From Mastigamoeba balamuthi (taxonomy: Eukaryota > Evosea > Mastigamoebida > Mastigamoebidae), in contig CACRSC010000008.1 in assembly GCA_902651635.1 (NCBI GenBank), positions 383,880 through 447,879 on the forward strand: a stretch of 64,000 nucleotides of DNA, written 5' to 3'. Position 1 is the first letter of the stretch, and each line of letters starts with the position of its first letter. Positions 9,488-21,651 of this stretch are shown one piece after another. Below the pieces are notes generated by a model, which searched no databases, was not told the DNA's origin, and saw nothing but the letters and a program-made list of their open reading frames with translations. The translations under genes were made by a program, and so were the position numbers.

Positions 9488-9907
9488 ATGGCCACTGCCC
9501 CCAAGGGGATCGCAGAGGGTACGACGAGCCTCCACCAGCGCGTGGGGGGAGCCAGAACATGCCTCGACGCCGCAGCGGCGGCGGAGGCGTTCTGGGGCCG
9601 CGAAGACGACGAGCCCGTCGAGCAGCGGTCGCCGTCGCCCCGCGTACTCCGCAGGCGCCGCGCAGACTCGAGGGCTTCGCCCGCTCGCACGAGTCTGTCG
9701 ACGCAACTGCCAGAGGGCATCGAGCAGTCGCTCCGTCGGGTGCGTGGCGCCACACGAGCGCTTGGCTCCCCCAACTGTCCTCCGCGCCGGAGAGCTGTCT
9801 CTGACCTCCGCCCGCTCTCACCGCTGCAGTGCGGTATCCTTACGGTGGCGATGCCCAAGCCGGTGTCGAGGACAGCGTGGGAGTCGTTCGTCCAGAAGCT
9901 GCGCTGA
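9488..9907 (+). CDS. Small two-exon family protein, 109 aa (type A)
   Basis: Exons are 9488-9739 and 9830-9907. The 90-nt intron (GTGCGT...CTGCAG) is a multiple of three and free of stops, so retention would add 30 residues between the two halves of the core without changing the tail. Features: A-E-A-F-W-G-R-E-D-D-E-P, R-S-P-S-P-R-V-L-R-R-R, S-T-Q-L-P-E-G-I-E-Q-S-L-R-R, then C-G-I-L-T-V-A-M-P-K-P and a basic end. It is closest to the copy at 8060. It is convergent with receptor kinase 1, whose stop lies about 310 bp away. Confidence 0.75.
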   Translation: MATAPKGIAEGTTSLHQRVGGARTCLDAAAAAEAFWGREDDEPVEQRSPSPRVLRRRRADSRASPARTSLSTQLPEGIEQSLRRVRGATRALGSPNCPPRRRAVSDLRPLSPLQCGILTVAMPKPVSRTAWESFVQKLR

Positions 9908-10220
9908 TGAGCCAGCTGCCTGTGGCCTGTCTGTACTCTAGTGGCTCCGTGCCCGTGTCGCCGTAATTCCGTGCACATTGCACTTCACTCGAGACCTATT
10001 AATACCATACCACCTTTTCGCGTCATCCCCTTCCTCCCTTATCGACCACTTCCTCCTAATCAATTAGTGCGTCTCTCGGGCTCTTCTCTCCGGATTCCCG
10101 ATTACTTGCAGTGGAACTCTCAGGGTCACCTTCTATGAGACCCACCAACCCACCCGCGGGAACAGCTCAGTCTGAGCCCTCGTCTGCCTGACTTGTATTA
10201 CGGACTGCGTAGTGATAGAA

Positions 10221-13200
10221 TTAGGCCTGCGACAGCGCCCTGGTAATCTCCTCAAAGGACGGGCGATGTTCCGGCTCCTCAGCCCAACATCGGGAGAGCA
10301 GTCTGCTGTGCGGCAGGTCCCCTGGGATGGGCAGCCTCTTGCCCGCCGTGATGAAGCTCACAATGGCGAACTGCGACTGGAACTCCGAGTAGGGCTCCCT
10401 CTGCGTCCAAACGTGGTAGTACAGCACTGCGAAGCTCCAAACGTCTGCCTTGGTGTTGTACGGGCGCCCGTTGATGATTTCTGGTGCCTGCAACGAGAAA
10501 CGATAAGCGACAGAAGTGGAGGGGCCAAGGCCGACCCCAATGCGAGTACCATATAGAGGAACGTGCCGATGCCCTTGGTGTAGGACCGCGCCTCCTCGTC
10601 GCCGACCGCGCGGCTCGTTCCGAAGTCCGAGAGCTTCACACAGACGCTCTCGCGGGGCGACATGGAGAAGACCAGCAGGTTATCAGGCTTCAGGTCTGTG
10701 GGGGGTACGCGGTCAGTCCAGCGAGCACAGGGGCGGGCACACACCTCTGTGCAGGATGCCGTGCGCGTGAAGCAGCCGCATTCCCTCTGCACAGTCCTGC
10801 AGCGCCTTGACCTTGAACTTGGGGTCCAGCGGCTTGGCCAGGAGCGGCGTGATGCTGCCGGTGAGGGAGACCCGATGAGAACCGAGGTGAGCCGAGGAGA
10901 ACCGCGGAGAATCGCGCACCTGCCGATGGGGGAGAGCTCCATGACGAGGGCCTTGTGCTCGCGCGACGACACGTAGCCGTAGAACATGACGACGTGCGGC
11001 GAGCGCAGGGCCATCATGATGTCGACCTCGTGCTGCATCTCGCGGACGAACTGCTCCATCTCGCTGAGCCCCGCGCGCATCTCCTTGACCGCCACGTCGA
11101 GCCCGCGCCACGCGCCCCTATAGACGACGCCGAAGCCGCCCTCGCCGATGCGCTCGCCCAGCGCGATGTCGCCCCAGTCGATGCGCGCCGACGGCGCCGT
11201 CGTCACGCGCACGGGCACGGCGACGTACTTGGAGCCGCCCTCGGGGACGACGGCGACGACGCCGAGGACCGTCATGCACGCCGCGGGCGTCACGCGCACG
11301 ACGATGTCGCCGCCGTAGCCCGCGGCGATGGCCAGCGGCTCGCTCTGGTCGACCGAGAGGCTGAACGAGCGCCCGTCGGTGTTGTTGAGGCCCTCGGCGA
11401 CGAAGGCGACGACGAGCCGCCTCCTGCCGACGTTGTCGATGTGGAAGCTGTCCGACGACTCCCTGTCGACCGCGACCTGCGCGCCGTTCCAGTCGAGCAC
11501 GCGGCGCGACACGCGGATGCCCAGCGCGGCCTCGGCCTCGGCCGGCGGCACGGCGACGAGCCCGGGCAGCGACGCGGCGCGCACGACCGAGAGCAGCTCC
11601 ACGTCCCCCGGGCCGCCGCTGCGCCGGCGCCTCCTGCGCAGCACCACGATGATGACCACGATAGCGAGCAGGCAGAGCAGCAGCGCCACGGAGCCGCCGA
11701 CGGCGCCGCCGCAGATGGCGGCAATGGCGGTCGTGCGGCCCTTGGACGAGGAGGCCGTCGTCACGGGGGCGCAGCTCTGGAGCTTCCCGATGCACCTGCC
11801 GTTGCACTGCGCGCACACCGTGTGCATCGCGCACAGCTGCACAAGGCCAGCTGGTCAGCGGGACGAGAGGGGACTGGGAGAGGGGACGCGGCCCAGGGCT
11901 TACGTCGAGGGCGGCGACGATGCCGCAGGAGAACGTGTCTGACGTGTCCCTGCACGTGCCCATGCCCTCGTCGTACGTGCACCCGTTGTAGCTGTTGCAC
12001 GCGCTCTGCGGGAGGGGGCAGCCGGTGAGCGCGCACACGAGCTCTCGGGGGCGACAACTCACCGCGTTGGTCATCGTGGGGCAGAAGGGGCACAGGTCGC
12101 TCTTACTGATGCACAGCCGCTTGGACTGGCACCACCTGCACGAGCCCTTGCACGCGAACTGCCCCGCGCTCTCGCAGCTGCACTGCGGCGCCTGCGCCTG
12201 CGCCCCGGGCACGCACGTGCCCGACAGCGGACACCACGCGCACCCCGCGAGGTCGCCGACGCCGCAGCGGCTCGCGAAGACCGCGGCGGAGCAGTTGCGG
12301 CACGCGCTGTTGCCGCACGTCTGGCTGCTGGCGCACCACGTGCAGGGCGCGGCGCACGACGACTCGTTGGCCGCGGCGTCGCACCCGCACACGCTCGTCG
12401 CCAGCGCGCAGAGCGACGTCGTCGTGTTTGCCGCCGTCGTGGCGTTGCAGACGCGGCACGCGGCGTCGGACGCACAGAACGAGGAGGCGCGGGCCGCGCA
12501 GTCGTCCCTGCACGTCGCGCTGTAGGCGCTCGCGTTGACGCAGGACGAGCGGTACGGGCACCACATGCACCCGGGGACGCGCTCGCACACGACGTCGGCG
12601 GCGACGCCCGCGCAGTCGCGCACGCACGGGGCGCCGGCGCTCTTGCACTTGGCCTCGAGCGCGCACCACTCGCAGGCGGGGGAGGCCGAGCAGCGCGCGC
12701 CCTGGAAGCCCGAGGCCTCGCACGTGGGGCACTGCGAGGCGGCGTCGGCCAGGGGCATGCAGAGCATCGATGTGTTGCACCACGCGCAGCCGATGGCCGC
12801 GCACGAGTCGCGGTCGGGGCGCTCGGCGCACATGGGGCCGTCGGGCTGGCAGCCGTTGGACATGGACCCCACGTTGCAGCTCGTGCACGTCGTCGGCGTC
12901 GAGCACGTGCGGCAGTTGGGGTTGGCGCACACGGCTGTGCACTGGGGGCCCTGGTAGCCCTGCTCGCACTGGCCGCATTCGGTCACGCTGTTGCACTTGA
13001 GGCACCGCGGAATGGAGCACGCGACTGCGGGGGACAGTGTGAGCCGTGGCGCAGCTCAGGTGGCGGCGGAGACAGAGACAGCACCTGCGCTGGTGCAGTT
13101 GCCGTCTGGGAGGGCGCGGTAGCCCGGGGAGCAGTCGCAGCGCGGGGGGACGCGCCGTGGGTCCCAGCACGCGGCGCACGAGCCGTCCTGGAAGCACGAC

Positions 13201-15243
13201 GAGCACAGGGTGTTGCCGCACTGCGTCCTCGCGCAGAGCCCGCCGGCCACGACGACGTCCGGGGCGTCGCACGTGCAGTCTGGGGCCTTGCGCAGCGGGT
13301 CGGCGCACGCAGTGCACACGCCATTGGCGCACGTGGCGCACAGGGTCTTGCTGAGGCACGCCGGCGAGCTGCAGACGCCAGTCGCGGGGTCGACGGCGTT
13401 GGGACTGACGCACGCGCACTCGGAGCCCACGCGCAGGGGCTCGGAGCAGGCCGTGCACGCGCGGCGGTCGCAGGCCGTGCAGTACGCTGGACACGCGCGG
13501 CACGTGGCGCCCACGGCCGTGACGTTGCGGCAGCTCGTGCACGCAGAGCCGTCTGGCGTGCACGTCGCGCACGCGCCGATGGCGCACTTGGAGCACGAGC
13601 CTCCGCCGCGGGGGTCCAGCACGTATCCCATGGCGCACTGCTGGCAGTCGCCGCCCCTCGTGCACTCCAGACAGCCCTCTTGGCACTGCGCGCGGTGTCC
13701 GCCGGCCGTCAGCAGCGAGCGCGGGGAAGGCGGGGGACAACAACGGGGAGGGGACCTTGGAACACTGGCGGTCGAACAAGCCCTTGTAGTAGCCCGGCAG
13801 GCACTGCTTGCAGATGTGCGCTTCAATGCACGAGGCGCAACCCTCGTGGCAGTCGACGAGGACGCCGCCGTCGCAGCTCTTGAAGAGGGGACAGCTGCGG
13901 CAGGCCTCGCCGGGACCAGGGGAGTACATGCCCGTGGAGCAGCGGGTGCAGTTGGTGGAGGACGTGCACTCGACGCAGTCGCTCTGACACGGGGAGCACG
14001 CGGAGTCGCTGTTGCCTGTCGTGTAGCCGCTGTCGCAGAGCAGGCACTTGTGCTTGGTCATGAGGCCATTCTGCGAGAAATGGCACTCGGCGCAGTGTGG
14101 TACGTAGTTGGTGCACGGCTGGCAAACCCCGCTATCAACCCCGCGGCCCTTGACACACTGAGGGGCTAGCGGTTAAGAAGGAAGACGCAGAGCAGAGAGA
14201 GGCGGGATGGGATGCAACACTCCGCCCTGGCACAAGAGAGAGCAAGAGGAAAACAGAGGGAGGTTTGGAGGGGCGAGGCGGACATCTTCGCAGGCGTTAG
14301 AGGGGCAGATGGTGCAGAGCTCCGTGCTGCAGGGAGAGCACATGACAGCCGTAGACGTGGCGCTCGTGGCGTAGAAGCCCAATGGGCACTGCGACCCGCA
14401 CATCACCGTGCCGTTGCTCAGCCGCACCTCCTTCTGCGGCGCAGGGCACACCCCGCGCGCATCGCGCCGCCCGACCAGCGCCGCGTAGCACTGCGCCCCC
14501 GCCGTGGCCGCCTCGGGGAGCGGCACGCGGACGCTGGCGGACCAGCGCGAGAGCTGCACAGAGGCAACGCCGCCGACAATCTCCGCGCGCACTCGCACGT
14601 TCACGGGCGAGCGGTCGCTGGCATCGCCGGGGCTGCTGGCTGGCACAGGGGGCCACGGCCGCACCTGCGAGAGGGGCTGTGGGGCTCCACCCGCAGCGAT
14701 GGCCCCCGTCCTGCTCGCGCGTTGGGACAGAGCGTCAGAACCCGAACTGGCAGCAATTGCCTTTTCGGGGGTGGCGGAGGCAATGACGGTAATTATGACG
14801 TCATATGAGATAACGACGGGAGGGCGGTGGGCGGACGAGAGGTCGAGGGCGAGGAGGGCGCAGGGGGACGAGAGGGTGCCCACGCAGAGGGCGCGGCCGA
14901 GCAGCAGCTGCGGGTCCGCTGCGCCCTCTGCGGCCAGCCCGAAGGCCGCGCAGGGGCCCACCGGCACGGCGACACCTGGATGGGGGGAGGGGGAGGGGAT
15001 GCGCAGCGGGGGGTTAGCGAGCGGCGGGGACAGGCAGGGGCGATTGGTGCTGGCGCGGACTGGAAGAGTGGCCGGGGAGGTGTGGGGACCGGGGGGCGAC
15101 GCGTATGGGGTGGCAGGGAGGCACGCACCGGGGTCGCGCAGCACGCCCGAGGCGTCGGTGGCCGCGAGCGCGCAGCAGACGCGCACGAAAACGAGCAGAG
15201 ACGACGACGCGACGCGGGAAATGCGCTGGCGCTGGCGCTGCAT
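10221..15243 (-). CDS. Receptor-like TKL-type protein kinase 1 (Cys-rich ectodomain)
   Basis: The ten-exon model is 15243-15129, 14975-14284, 14157-13756, 13685-13085, 13024-12063, 12005-11904, 11836-10920, 10854-10745, 10695-10550, 10487-10221. All phases close, giving about 1,437 aa. The start gives a hydrophobic signal sequence. A beta-rich domain without many cysteines is followed by about 800 residues of furin/PSI-like Cys-rich modules (CxxC, CxxCxxxG, C-x-W-C). One TM helix (about 11720-11650) precedes a basic stop-transfer run. Then comes a cytosolic Ig-like domain of about 130 residues and a kinase with G-E-G-G-F-G-V-V, V-A-V-K, H-R-D-L-K-P-D-N (split by an intron), D-F-G and A-P-E. 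All catalytic residues are present. Entamoeba-type transmembrane kinases have this plan. Ligand and substrate are unknown. Confidence 0.88.
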
Positions 15244-15723
15244 AGCGTGTGTGCGTGCAAAAGGGAAACGCAACAACAGAGACGGCCCAGAAAACACAAC
15301 ACACGACTCTGGTGGCGGTTGGCAGAGAGCGTGCCGCTGCAGTGTGTCTAGTATGCGAGGTGACAGCAGGGGGTGGTGGTTATTTTGGAGATCGAGAAAC
15401 AGCGGTGTGGGCGCCGGGTGCGAGATCGGAAAGGGAGTGCGCACCCCGCACCAGCGCCGCGTTTGTGGGGGAAAAACAGAAGCCGTGTCGTCAATTTCCT
15501 CGGCAAGTGCACTTCTGTTACACTTCGCCCAAAGAAACAAACTGGGTGGACTTCCCTGCAGAAAACTCTTCGGGGGCGGCACACAGGGGGGACGCGGAGG
15601 GGCGGCAGCAAGGAGAGACCCGCGCGCACAACCCTCCTTCGCGAGGCCCGTGAGTCAGGAGCTGTTTGATGGCCGGGGACGCCGGGCAGCCAGCGTGGTT
15701 TTCTCTTTGTGTGGGGGCTTGCG

Positions 15724-17357
15724 TCAGCAGGACGGCGTGTGCACCATCGAGTTGAACATCGCCTTTTCGAGGTCCTTGCCCGCGGCGACGGCGTCGTACG
15801 ACCGCAGCAGCTGCATGTCGTTGGTGATGAACCCCAGCCACAGCCTGCACTCCTCGTCCGTGCACAGGTCCGGCGCCGCGGCCACGTGCTTGGCGAGCAC
15901 TCGGGCAAGGTCTGCAGCAGCGTTGAGAACCGCCAGGCCACCACACGAGGGTGGGGGAGGCGCACCGACGAAAAAAGGGATGTGGTCGCTCATGACACGC
16001 TCCGAGGCGTAGTTGGACCGCAGGAGTTCGGCGTATCGCTTGAACGCCCACTGTTGCCTCGAGGCGACGAGAGCGTGGAACACGTTGCCCAGCTCTCTGA
16101 TGTCCTCTGGCAGGTATCGCGACTGCAGCCAACATGCACGCACGCACTCATCGTTACCAATGCTTACACATCGTCGGCGTGGCGTTGGGCGTATGGTGTG
16201 TCAGGAATGGAGGTACAAACGAGTGAAAAGGCCTCGCTCTTACAAGAACTCGGCACAAACCAAAACAAAATCAAAGGGTGGTGTACCCTCTTGAAGAGCT
16301 GGCCGCTGGGCTCGGGGGACTCGCGGACGTCGGCAGCGACAACCTCCATGTTCTGCCGCGCCTCCTCGGGGTAGCGCTCGAACTGGTTGTCGAGGACACG
16401 CGACGACACGAGCTGCCTGAACAGCATCACCTGCTCGTCGCTCTCGGGCACCACAGCCCCGTCCGCGTACTTGAACACCGCGATCTCTCCCTGCCAGCGT
16501 TGCGTATGTCAGCAAGGGCTCCCCTGCACAGAAAAGACCGCGCCTTGGCCAGGGTGACGCTGAGGCTGATGAGGGAGCCCGTGTGGTCTGCGATCTCGAA
16601 GACGTGTGTGCCGGGGGGGATCTTGTTGAAGCCCCGGAACGAAGACCGGACCCAGACGGGGACCCTGTCCACGACGATGCAGATCTTGGGCACGTCGCGC
16701 AGCACCACCCACGCGTAGCTCCTCTCCACCTCGGCGCTCTTGCTCGCCGCCGCAGCGCTCGCGGCGCTCAGCGGGACTGGTGGCTTCCTCGACGACATTG
16801 GCCTCGGAACTCTGCACAAACCGTCAGAAAAAGTTGGTGTATCAATTGTTGGTTCATCTAACAGTTACGCACGCAAAAGCGGTCAATTGACAACTTCCCA
16901 CAGACGGGAAATGCAGACGGAGGGACAGTGCGTACCGCGGGGGAGAGAGGACGGAGGCGGACTTGGACTTGGCCTTGCGTATCGACGCCGGGGCCGACCT
17001 CGTGGTGGTGCCCATCATCAGCAGCTCCCCCGAGCTGTACGGCACCGCCGTCCTCTCGGACACCTCTATGACGTCGTCCACGCTGACGCTGCCGTCGCCG
17101 ACGGCGTCCGCGATCGCAGGCAGGGTGAACGAGGCCGTGCCGACGTAGCCGTAGCGGGGCGACGGCAGGCGCGTCGTCGAGGAGATGACCGCGGGCATGC
17201 GGGGACCGGGGCCACACGTCAGCGACGCGGGGGCTGTGACGTGGAATGACGTCGACTGCCGGTAGAGGTCGACAGTGGCGGGGCCCGACGAGTCCGAGTG
17301 GCTCTTGCGCAGCGGGTTGAGGGGCACGGGCGCGAGGTCGGTGAGGTCCAGGGACAT
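15724..17357 (-). CDS. AAR2: AAR2-like U5 snRNP assembly factor with extended N-terminus
   Basis: Exons are 17357-16936, 16811-16559, 16490-16287 and 16122-15724, with phases closing; the last may hide another intron (a GTGCGCC...CTGCAG stretch near 15990-15915). About 150 low-complexity Ser/Pro residues precede the recognisable part. V-P-x-x-x-x-I-V-V-D ... F-R-G-F-N-K-I-P-P-G-T-H-V-F matches the AAR2 hallmark F-[KR]-G-x-K-x-I-P-P-G-x-H. Then follow G-S-L-I-S-L-S, G-E-I-A-V-F-K-Y, and a C-terminal W-A-F-K-R-Y-A-E-L-L-R-S helix like AAR2's E-A-F-x-x-W-K-x-L-L. AAR2 holds Prp8 during U5 snRNP maturation. The assignment rests on motifs I recall and not on a search. The Ser-rich N-terminus is unusual. 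Confidence 0.6.
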
Positions 17358-17706
17358 TGGGCTGGCTGGTCGGTGGGCTATTTATAGGAAATGCTGAGAT
17401 CTCGTGGATATCCGCATGCGGATATTTGCCAACCGCGAGGAAATCGTACTCGAGGGGTGGCGCGTGACAGCCATTGCCGAGCCAGACGTCCTGGGGTCTA
17501 GTCGTCGTCATACGCATTGGAGCGAGTTGCATTGTTCCGAGCAGGCAGACAATAACCCTCGTTTGAGAGATGACGTTACAGCGCTCAGAACGGGTTTGTT
17601 TGGAGCGTGGCAGAGCAGCAGGTCGGCAGCACGCTCAGCTTGTGTACACAGAAGCAACGAGCCCCAGAGGTAACGCACACGCTGCACGGGTCGCCGACCG
17701 CGTTGC

Positions 17707-18810
17707 TCAGCACTTGTCGATTGCCTGGCGCAGCAGCGGCGGCGACACGGCCCAGACAGCGAACACGTACGAGCCCAGGGCCAGGAGACACGCGCCCCTC
17801 GGGCCTGCCAGCGGCACGCTCGCAGCGACCAGCGTGCGCGACACGAGGGCCGACATGAGCAGCGACGAGACGACGACGCTGGCGACCCGGCGGCCGGCGC
17901 CCCGCGGGCACGTCGCCACGCAGCGGCTCAGGCGCCCGGCGTTGCAGCCCGTTTTGAAGCACGCGAGGCCCAGCAGCGCCCACCGCAGCAGCGAGCCCTC
18001 GGGGCGCCTGGCGAGGAAGACGGTGGCCGCGGTGGCGAGCGCCCCCTCGGCGAGCAGGCGGGCGAAGCGGAGCTTGAAGGGAAACGGGCTGGCGAGCATC
18101 AGCAGCGCCTCCAGGGCCACGACGAGCGCAGCGCGGGCGTCGTGCGGCGAGGCCGAGGTGCACCAGAGGACGGCGGCCTCCTGGGCGAGGCCCGGGGCGC
18201 TGAGCGACCAGGCGGCGAGGGGGCCCAGCAGGCGGCGCACTGCGAACACGCCCATGTTGGCGTACGCGAGCCACAGAGTCAGGCGCGCTGCGTCCGCGGT
18301 GGCCAGCAGCGCCAGCGCGGCCAGAAACGCCCAGAACACCACCACAAGCGACCGGCCCGGCCCCTCAAACTCGTCGCTGCGGAGCAGAACCCCCCAGTTC
18401 CGAATCGCAGGCAAGATATTGGGTAAGGGAAGATACGCGAATCGTGATATCGTGTGGTACCGCGGTCTGGGCTCGGGCGAGACGGGAATGGCGCCCGACC
18501 TGACGCCGTCGACGGCGACGCGCCGCCAGCGCCAGCACACGCGCGAGGCCTCGAGCACGTGCTCGCGCCGGCCCAGCAAGGCGAAGACGAGGGCGAGGGT
18601 CGCGTCGTCGAGGCTGTGGGCGCCGCACGGGAGGCCGGGCGTCCCGCAGTCGCTGTCGTCGGCGGTGATGACGTGGCATTGCGTCACGGCGGATGGGCGG
18701 CGCGGCAGAGAGCGCAGGGAGCGGCGCAGCAGCGTGGCGGGGAGGCGGAGGGTGCGGAGCGGCAGCAGGGCAGCGACGGCCGCGGTGTCCAGCAGCGCGC
18801 CGGGGCCCAT
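17707..18810 (-). CDS. F-box-like multi-pass membrane protein
   Basis: The ORF from ATG 18810 to stop 17707 is open throughout (367 aa). It probably contains an 84-nt AT-richer intron (18460-18377, GTACCA...CGCAG, multiple of three), leaving 339 aa. Residues about 66-100 fit an F-box: L-D-D-A-T-L-A-L-V-F-A-L-L ... V-C-W-R-W-R-R-V-A. The rest is hydrophobic, with roughly five to six predicted TM helices rich in Ala/Leu. An F-box followed by a membrane domain would suggest an SCF substrate receptor fixed to a membrane; this is inference. It is divergently arranged with the SLC35F-type gene. Another reading is an unrelated membrane protein with a chance F-box-like helix pair. Confidence 0.6.
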   Translation of the reverse strand: MGPGALLDTAAVAALLPLRTLRLPATLLRRSLRSLPRRPSAVTQCHVITADDSDCGTPGLPCGAHSLDDATLALVFALLGRREHVLEASRVCWRWRRVAVDGVRSGAIPVSPEPRPRYHTISRFAYLPLPNILPAIRNWGVLLRSDEFEGPGRSLVVVFWAFLAALALLATADAARLTLWLAYANMGVFAVRRLLGPLAAWSLSAPGLAQEAAVLWCTSASPHDARAALVVALEALLMLASPFPFKLRFARLLAEGALATAATVFLARRPEGSLLRWALLGLACFKTGCNAGRLSRCVATCPRGAGRRVASVVVSSLLMSALVSRTLVAASVPLAGPRGACLLALGSYVFAVWAVSPPLLRQAIDKC

Positions 18811-19534
18811 GGCTGCTGCGCGCGCCAGCTGAGTTGTGCAGCGAGATTACGATAACACCTCATCCGACCAGCAGTATCTCAAAGCATCAAGGAAATCTTA
18901 ACCAATTCTGCCACGCAGTGAGGAAGGATCCCTTGGGGCCAGGAATGGGGGAGGGGTTAAGCTTGGGTGGTGTACTGAACACCCAACATACAATGGCGCA
19001 ACCTTGGGCCCCGGGGCGGGTTTGTTGTGGGGCCTGAGAGGGCATGTCCGGGGGCGTTCCTGGGAACCAGTAAGATCTGAAATCCTTCGGCTGGCTGTTT
19101 TCCCCATACTCCCCTGGCTCGCCAAATCCCTCTGTTCAGCCGCATGTGCCTAGTCAAGTCACGAGCCCTACTGAGAGGCACCCAACCGGCCGCTGGGCAT
19201 TCATTCTTCTTTGCTCTTTTGGTCTTAAAGTAATCCTGATTCATTCATCGCCACTTTCGCGGGGATAATCCACACAACTGGACTCTTCTATGGAAGGGTG
19301 ACTAGTCCCCTAACCCATTTGCGTACAAGTCACGATACCACTCGCACCACTAGGACGCCGGCGACCGACTTGGTGAACATAAGTTCGACGTCTGCTCCGG
19401 CCGGCCGCAGTTTTTTCTGTGGATTCACAGAATCTCGCGGAATCGCACAACAAGGGGCACACGTCACTCCCACCACACGCGAGATTCCACACATCCACCC
19501 CACGTTCTCACTGTCTTTTTCACCCCCTCCGGTC
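18811..19534. other. Intergenic region between divergent genes
   Basis: About 720 bp between the F-box-like gene (-) and the SLC35F-type gene (+). It is of mixed composition. No ORF, tRNA or repeat was recognised; both promoters must lie here. Confidence 0.5.
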
Positions 19535-21287
19535 ATGGACACAACGACCGCATCTGCTCCCAGCTCCTCCCAGCCGGGAGCCCCGCCCCAGCCGCAGCGC
19601 GAGAGCCTCTACTGTGGAGCCCACGGGCGGCACGCGTGGGCGCTGGTCTGGGGCGTCCTGGCCATGGCCAGCACCTGCGGGCAGGGCCTCTACCTCAACG
19701 GCTGGTACGCCGAGCACGGCTACAAGTCCTACTACCTGCTCTGCTGGTTCACGCAGTCGTTCCTCATCATCGTCTTCCCGCTCTGGTTCCTCGGAGAGCT
19801 CATCGTCGGCGGTGCCAAGAGTACGCATCTTCTTTTCTTTTTGTTGCCCGCAAATCCCAATTGGCGCCACTTGAAAAATGAAAAACGGCCCTCATGCGGC
19901 ATTGCTGCGTATTTCCTGGGCCCCCAATTGTTCGACGGGGCGTTTTCTGTTTGTTCTTGTCCCGTCTGCTCCCCCAAACCCGGCCCCGCATTCCAAACGG
20001 TTATTTTTCCGTACAGTCCGAAAAATCAAAAATCAAAAACCCGGGATGGCTGTCGGCTGACTCCCTGGCCGCCCAGACTGCTCCAAGGAGAGGTCGTGGG
20101 GGCTGCAGGCGTTCGGCGCCGGGGCCTCGGCGCAGGCGCGGGAGTCGCTGCTGCAGTGCAAGAGCGTGTTCGTGCCCAGCGGGGACCTGAGCAAGAGCGA
20201 CAAGGCCAAGACTCTGCGGTACCGGGTCACCATGTGGTGCCTCATGGCCGCCTTCAACTTCTTCAGCAGCTACCTGTGGTACTGGTCCTTTGCCTACGTC
20301 ACCGTGACCGCCAACCAGGCACGCCCCTCCGGCCCCCTGCCGGTGCCAGCGCGTCTGTCTGACTGCTCTGTCTTTCTGCCCTCGCAGGCGCTCTACTCGA
20401 CGCTGAACGTCTTTGTGTTCCTGAGCTGCGCCGTCTGCAGGGCCGAGCGCGTGACGCTGCCCAAGGTCGCCGCGGTGCTCGTCTCGCTCGGGGGCAGCGT
20501 CATCCTCTGCCTCAGCCCCGAGGCCGCGCGGCCGGGCGACGACGGCGCCTCGTCGTCGGGCGCAGAGGCCATCGAGCCCGGCCGCTGGGCCGCCGGCTGC
20601 GTCCTCGTCATCGTCGCCGCCTTCACCTACTCGATCTTCGAGATCTGCTACCAGAAGGGCGTCGGGCTGCGCGACGCCCGCGTCGTGATGCTGAGCCAGA
20701 GCGCCATGGGCCTCTTCGTGCTCACGGTCCTCTGGATCCCCATGCTCATCGTGTTCGAGACGCACGCGGAGCCCGTGCCGCCCGTGGGCCACGCAAGAGA
20801 CCCCGTCGTCGGGTTCCTCTTCGTCAACGTCGTCTTCGCCGTGTGGTACTACGTGTCCTACGCCTTCGGCATCACGACGGGCGAGCCGACGTACATCACG
20901 ATCTTCACGACCATCGTCTCGATCCTCATCGCCGTCGTCATGGACCGCTGCCAGAACGGCATCGTGCCCAGCTCGTCGCAGGGCTGGGGCATCGGGGTGC
21001 TGGTCCTGGGCGCCCTGCTCTCCAACATCCGCAACATCAAGCGCGTCCCCATCGTCGACCTCGACCTCATCGAGTGGTCGCGCCAGGCCATCTGCGGCAA
21101 GAAGAGACGGAAGGAGGAGAAGGAGCGGGAGCCCGAGAAGACTGCCCTGCCTCCGCAGGTCGGCACAGTGGAGTCGCCTGTGCACGAGAACCGGGTGGAC
21201 GAGGCCCCCGGCACCCAGGCCCTGGACGAACCCGTCAGCGTCGTTGTTCCGTGCGACTTGTGTAACGATCACAGGCTGGCTGAGTAG
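19535..21287 (+). CDS. SLC35F-type drug/metabolite transporter
   Basis: Exons are 19535-19820, 20077-20318 and 20388-21287, giving 475 aa with phases closing. Intron 2 (20319-20387) starts with GC, not GT (CAG|GCACGC), and is in frame without stops. The protein has a short Pro/Gln-rich N-terminus and about ten TM helices. Family landmarks include T-A-N-Q-A-L-Y-S-T-L-N, followed by a K-V-x-A-V-L-V-S-L-G-G helix, Y-Q-K-G-V, and G-x-x-x-G-V-L-V-L-G-A-L-L near the end. A charged cytosolic tail (K-K-R-R-K-E-E-K) closes it. SLC35F proteins resemble nucleotide-sugar transporters, but most have no settled substrate. The upstream intron (19821-20076) is AT-rich. Confidence 0.85.
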
Positions 21288-21651
21288 CCCCGGCGCTGTC
21301 CTCGGGCGTTCCCTGCCGCTGGGTGAATCACTTGATTTATCCGAATAATACAATTACTATGCGCACGAATTTTGCTCCAGGGGCTCGAACAAATGGTTGG
21401 ATGCAGTCGAGGCCGGGAGGCCAGCGAGAGTGTCGGGAGTAGTAATTCGACACCCAGGTGGTTGCTGCTTGAACTCTAACGATGAATCGAACTTGTGCAA
21501 CAGATACGGCAGGGAATTCAGTGCGAAAACAGGAGCGCAACAAGAAGTGTTTTTGCATTTGCAATAACTGACAGAATTTGTGCACCGGTTGCTGGCCGTC
21601 GCGCCGCATCGAATTCTCTCCCACAGGATTTCAGTGATACGAACCCGTCCA

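Noticed and set aside
10955-12028. A 357-codon plus-strand ORF across the kinase
   Set aside because: It is a shadow of the kinase 1 exon: His/Arg-rich low complexity with no domain.
14504-16012. A 502-codon plus-strand ORF spanning two minus-strand genes
   Set aside because: It crosses intron and intergenic sequence of the kinase and AAR2-like genes with no recognisable motif.
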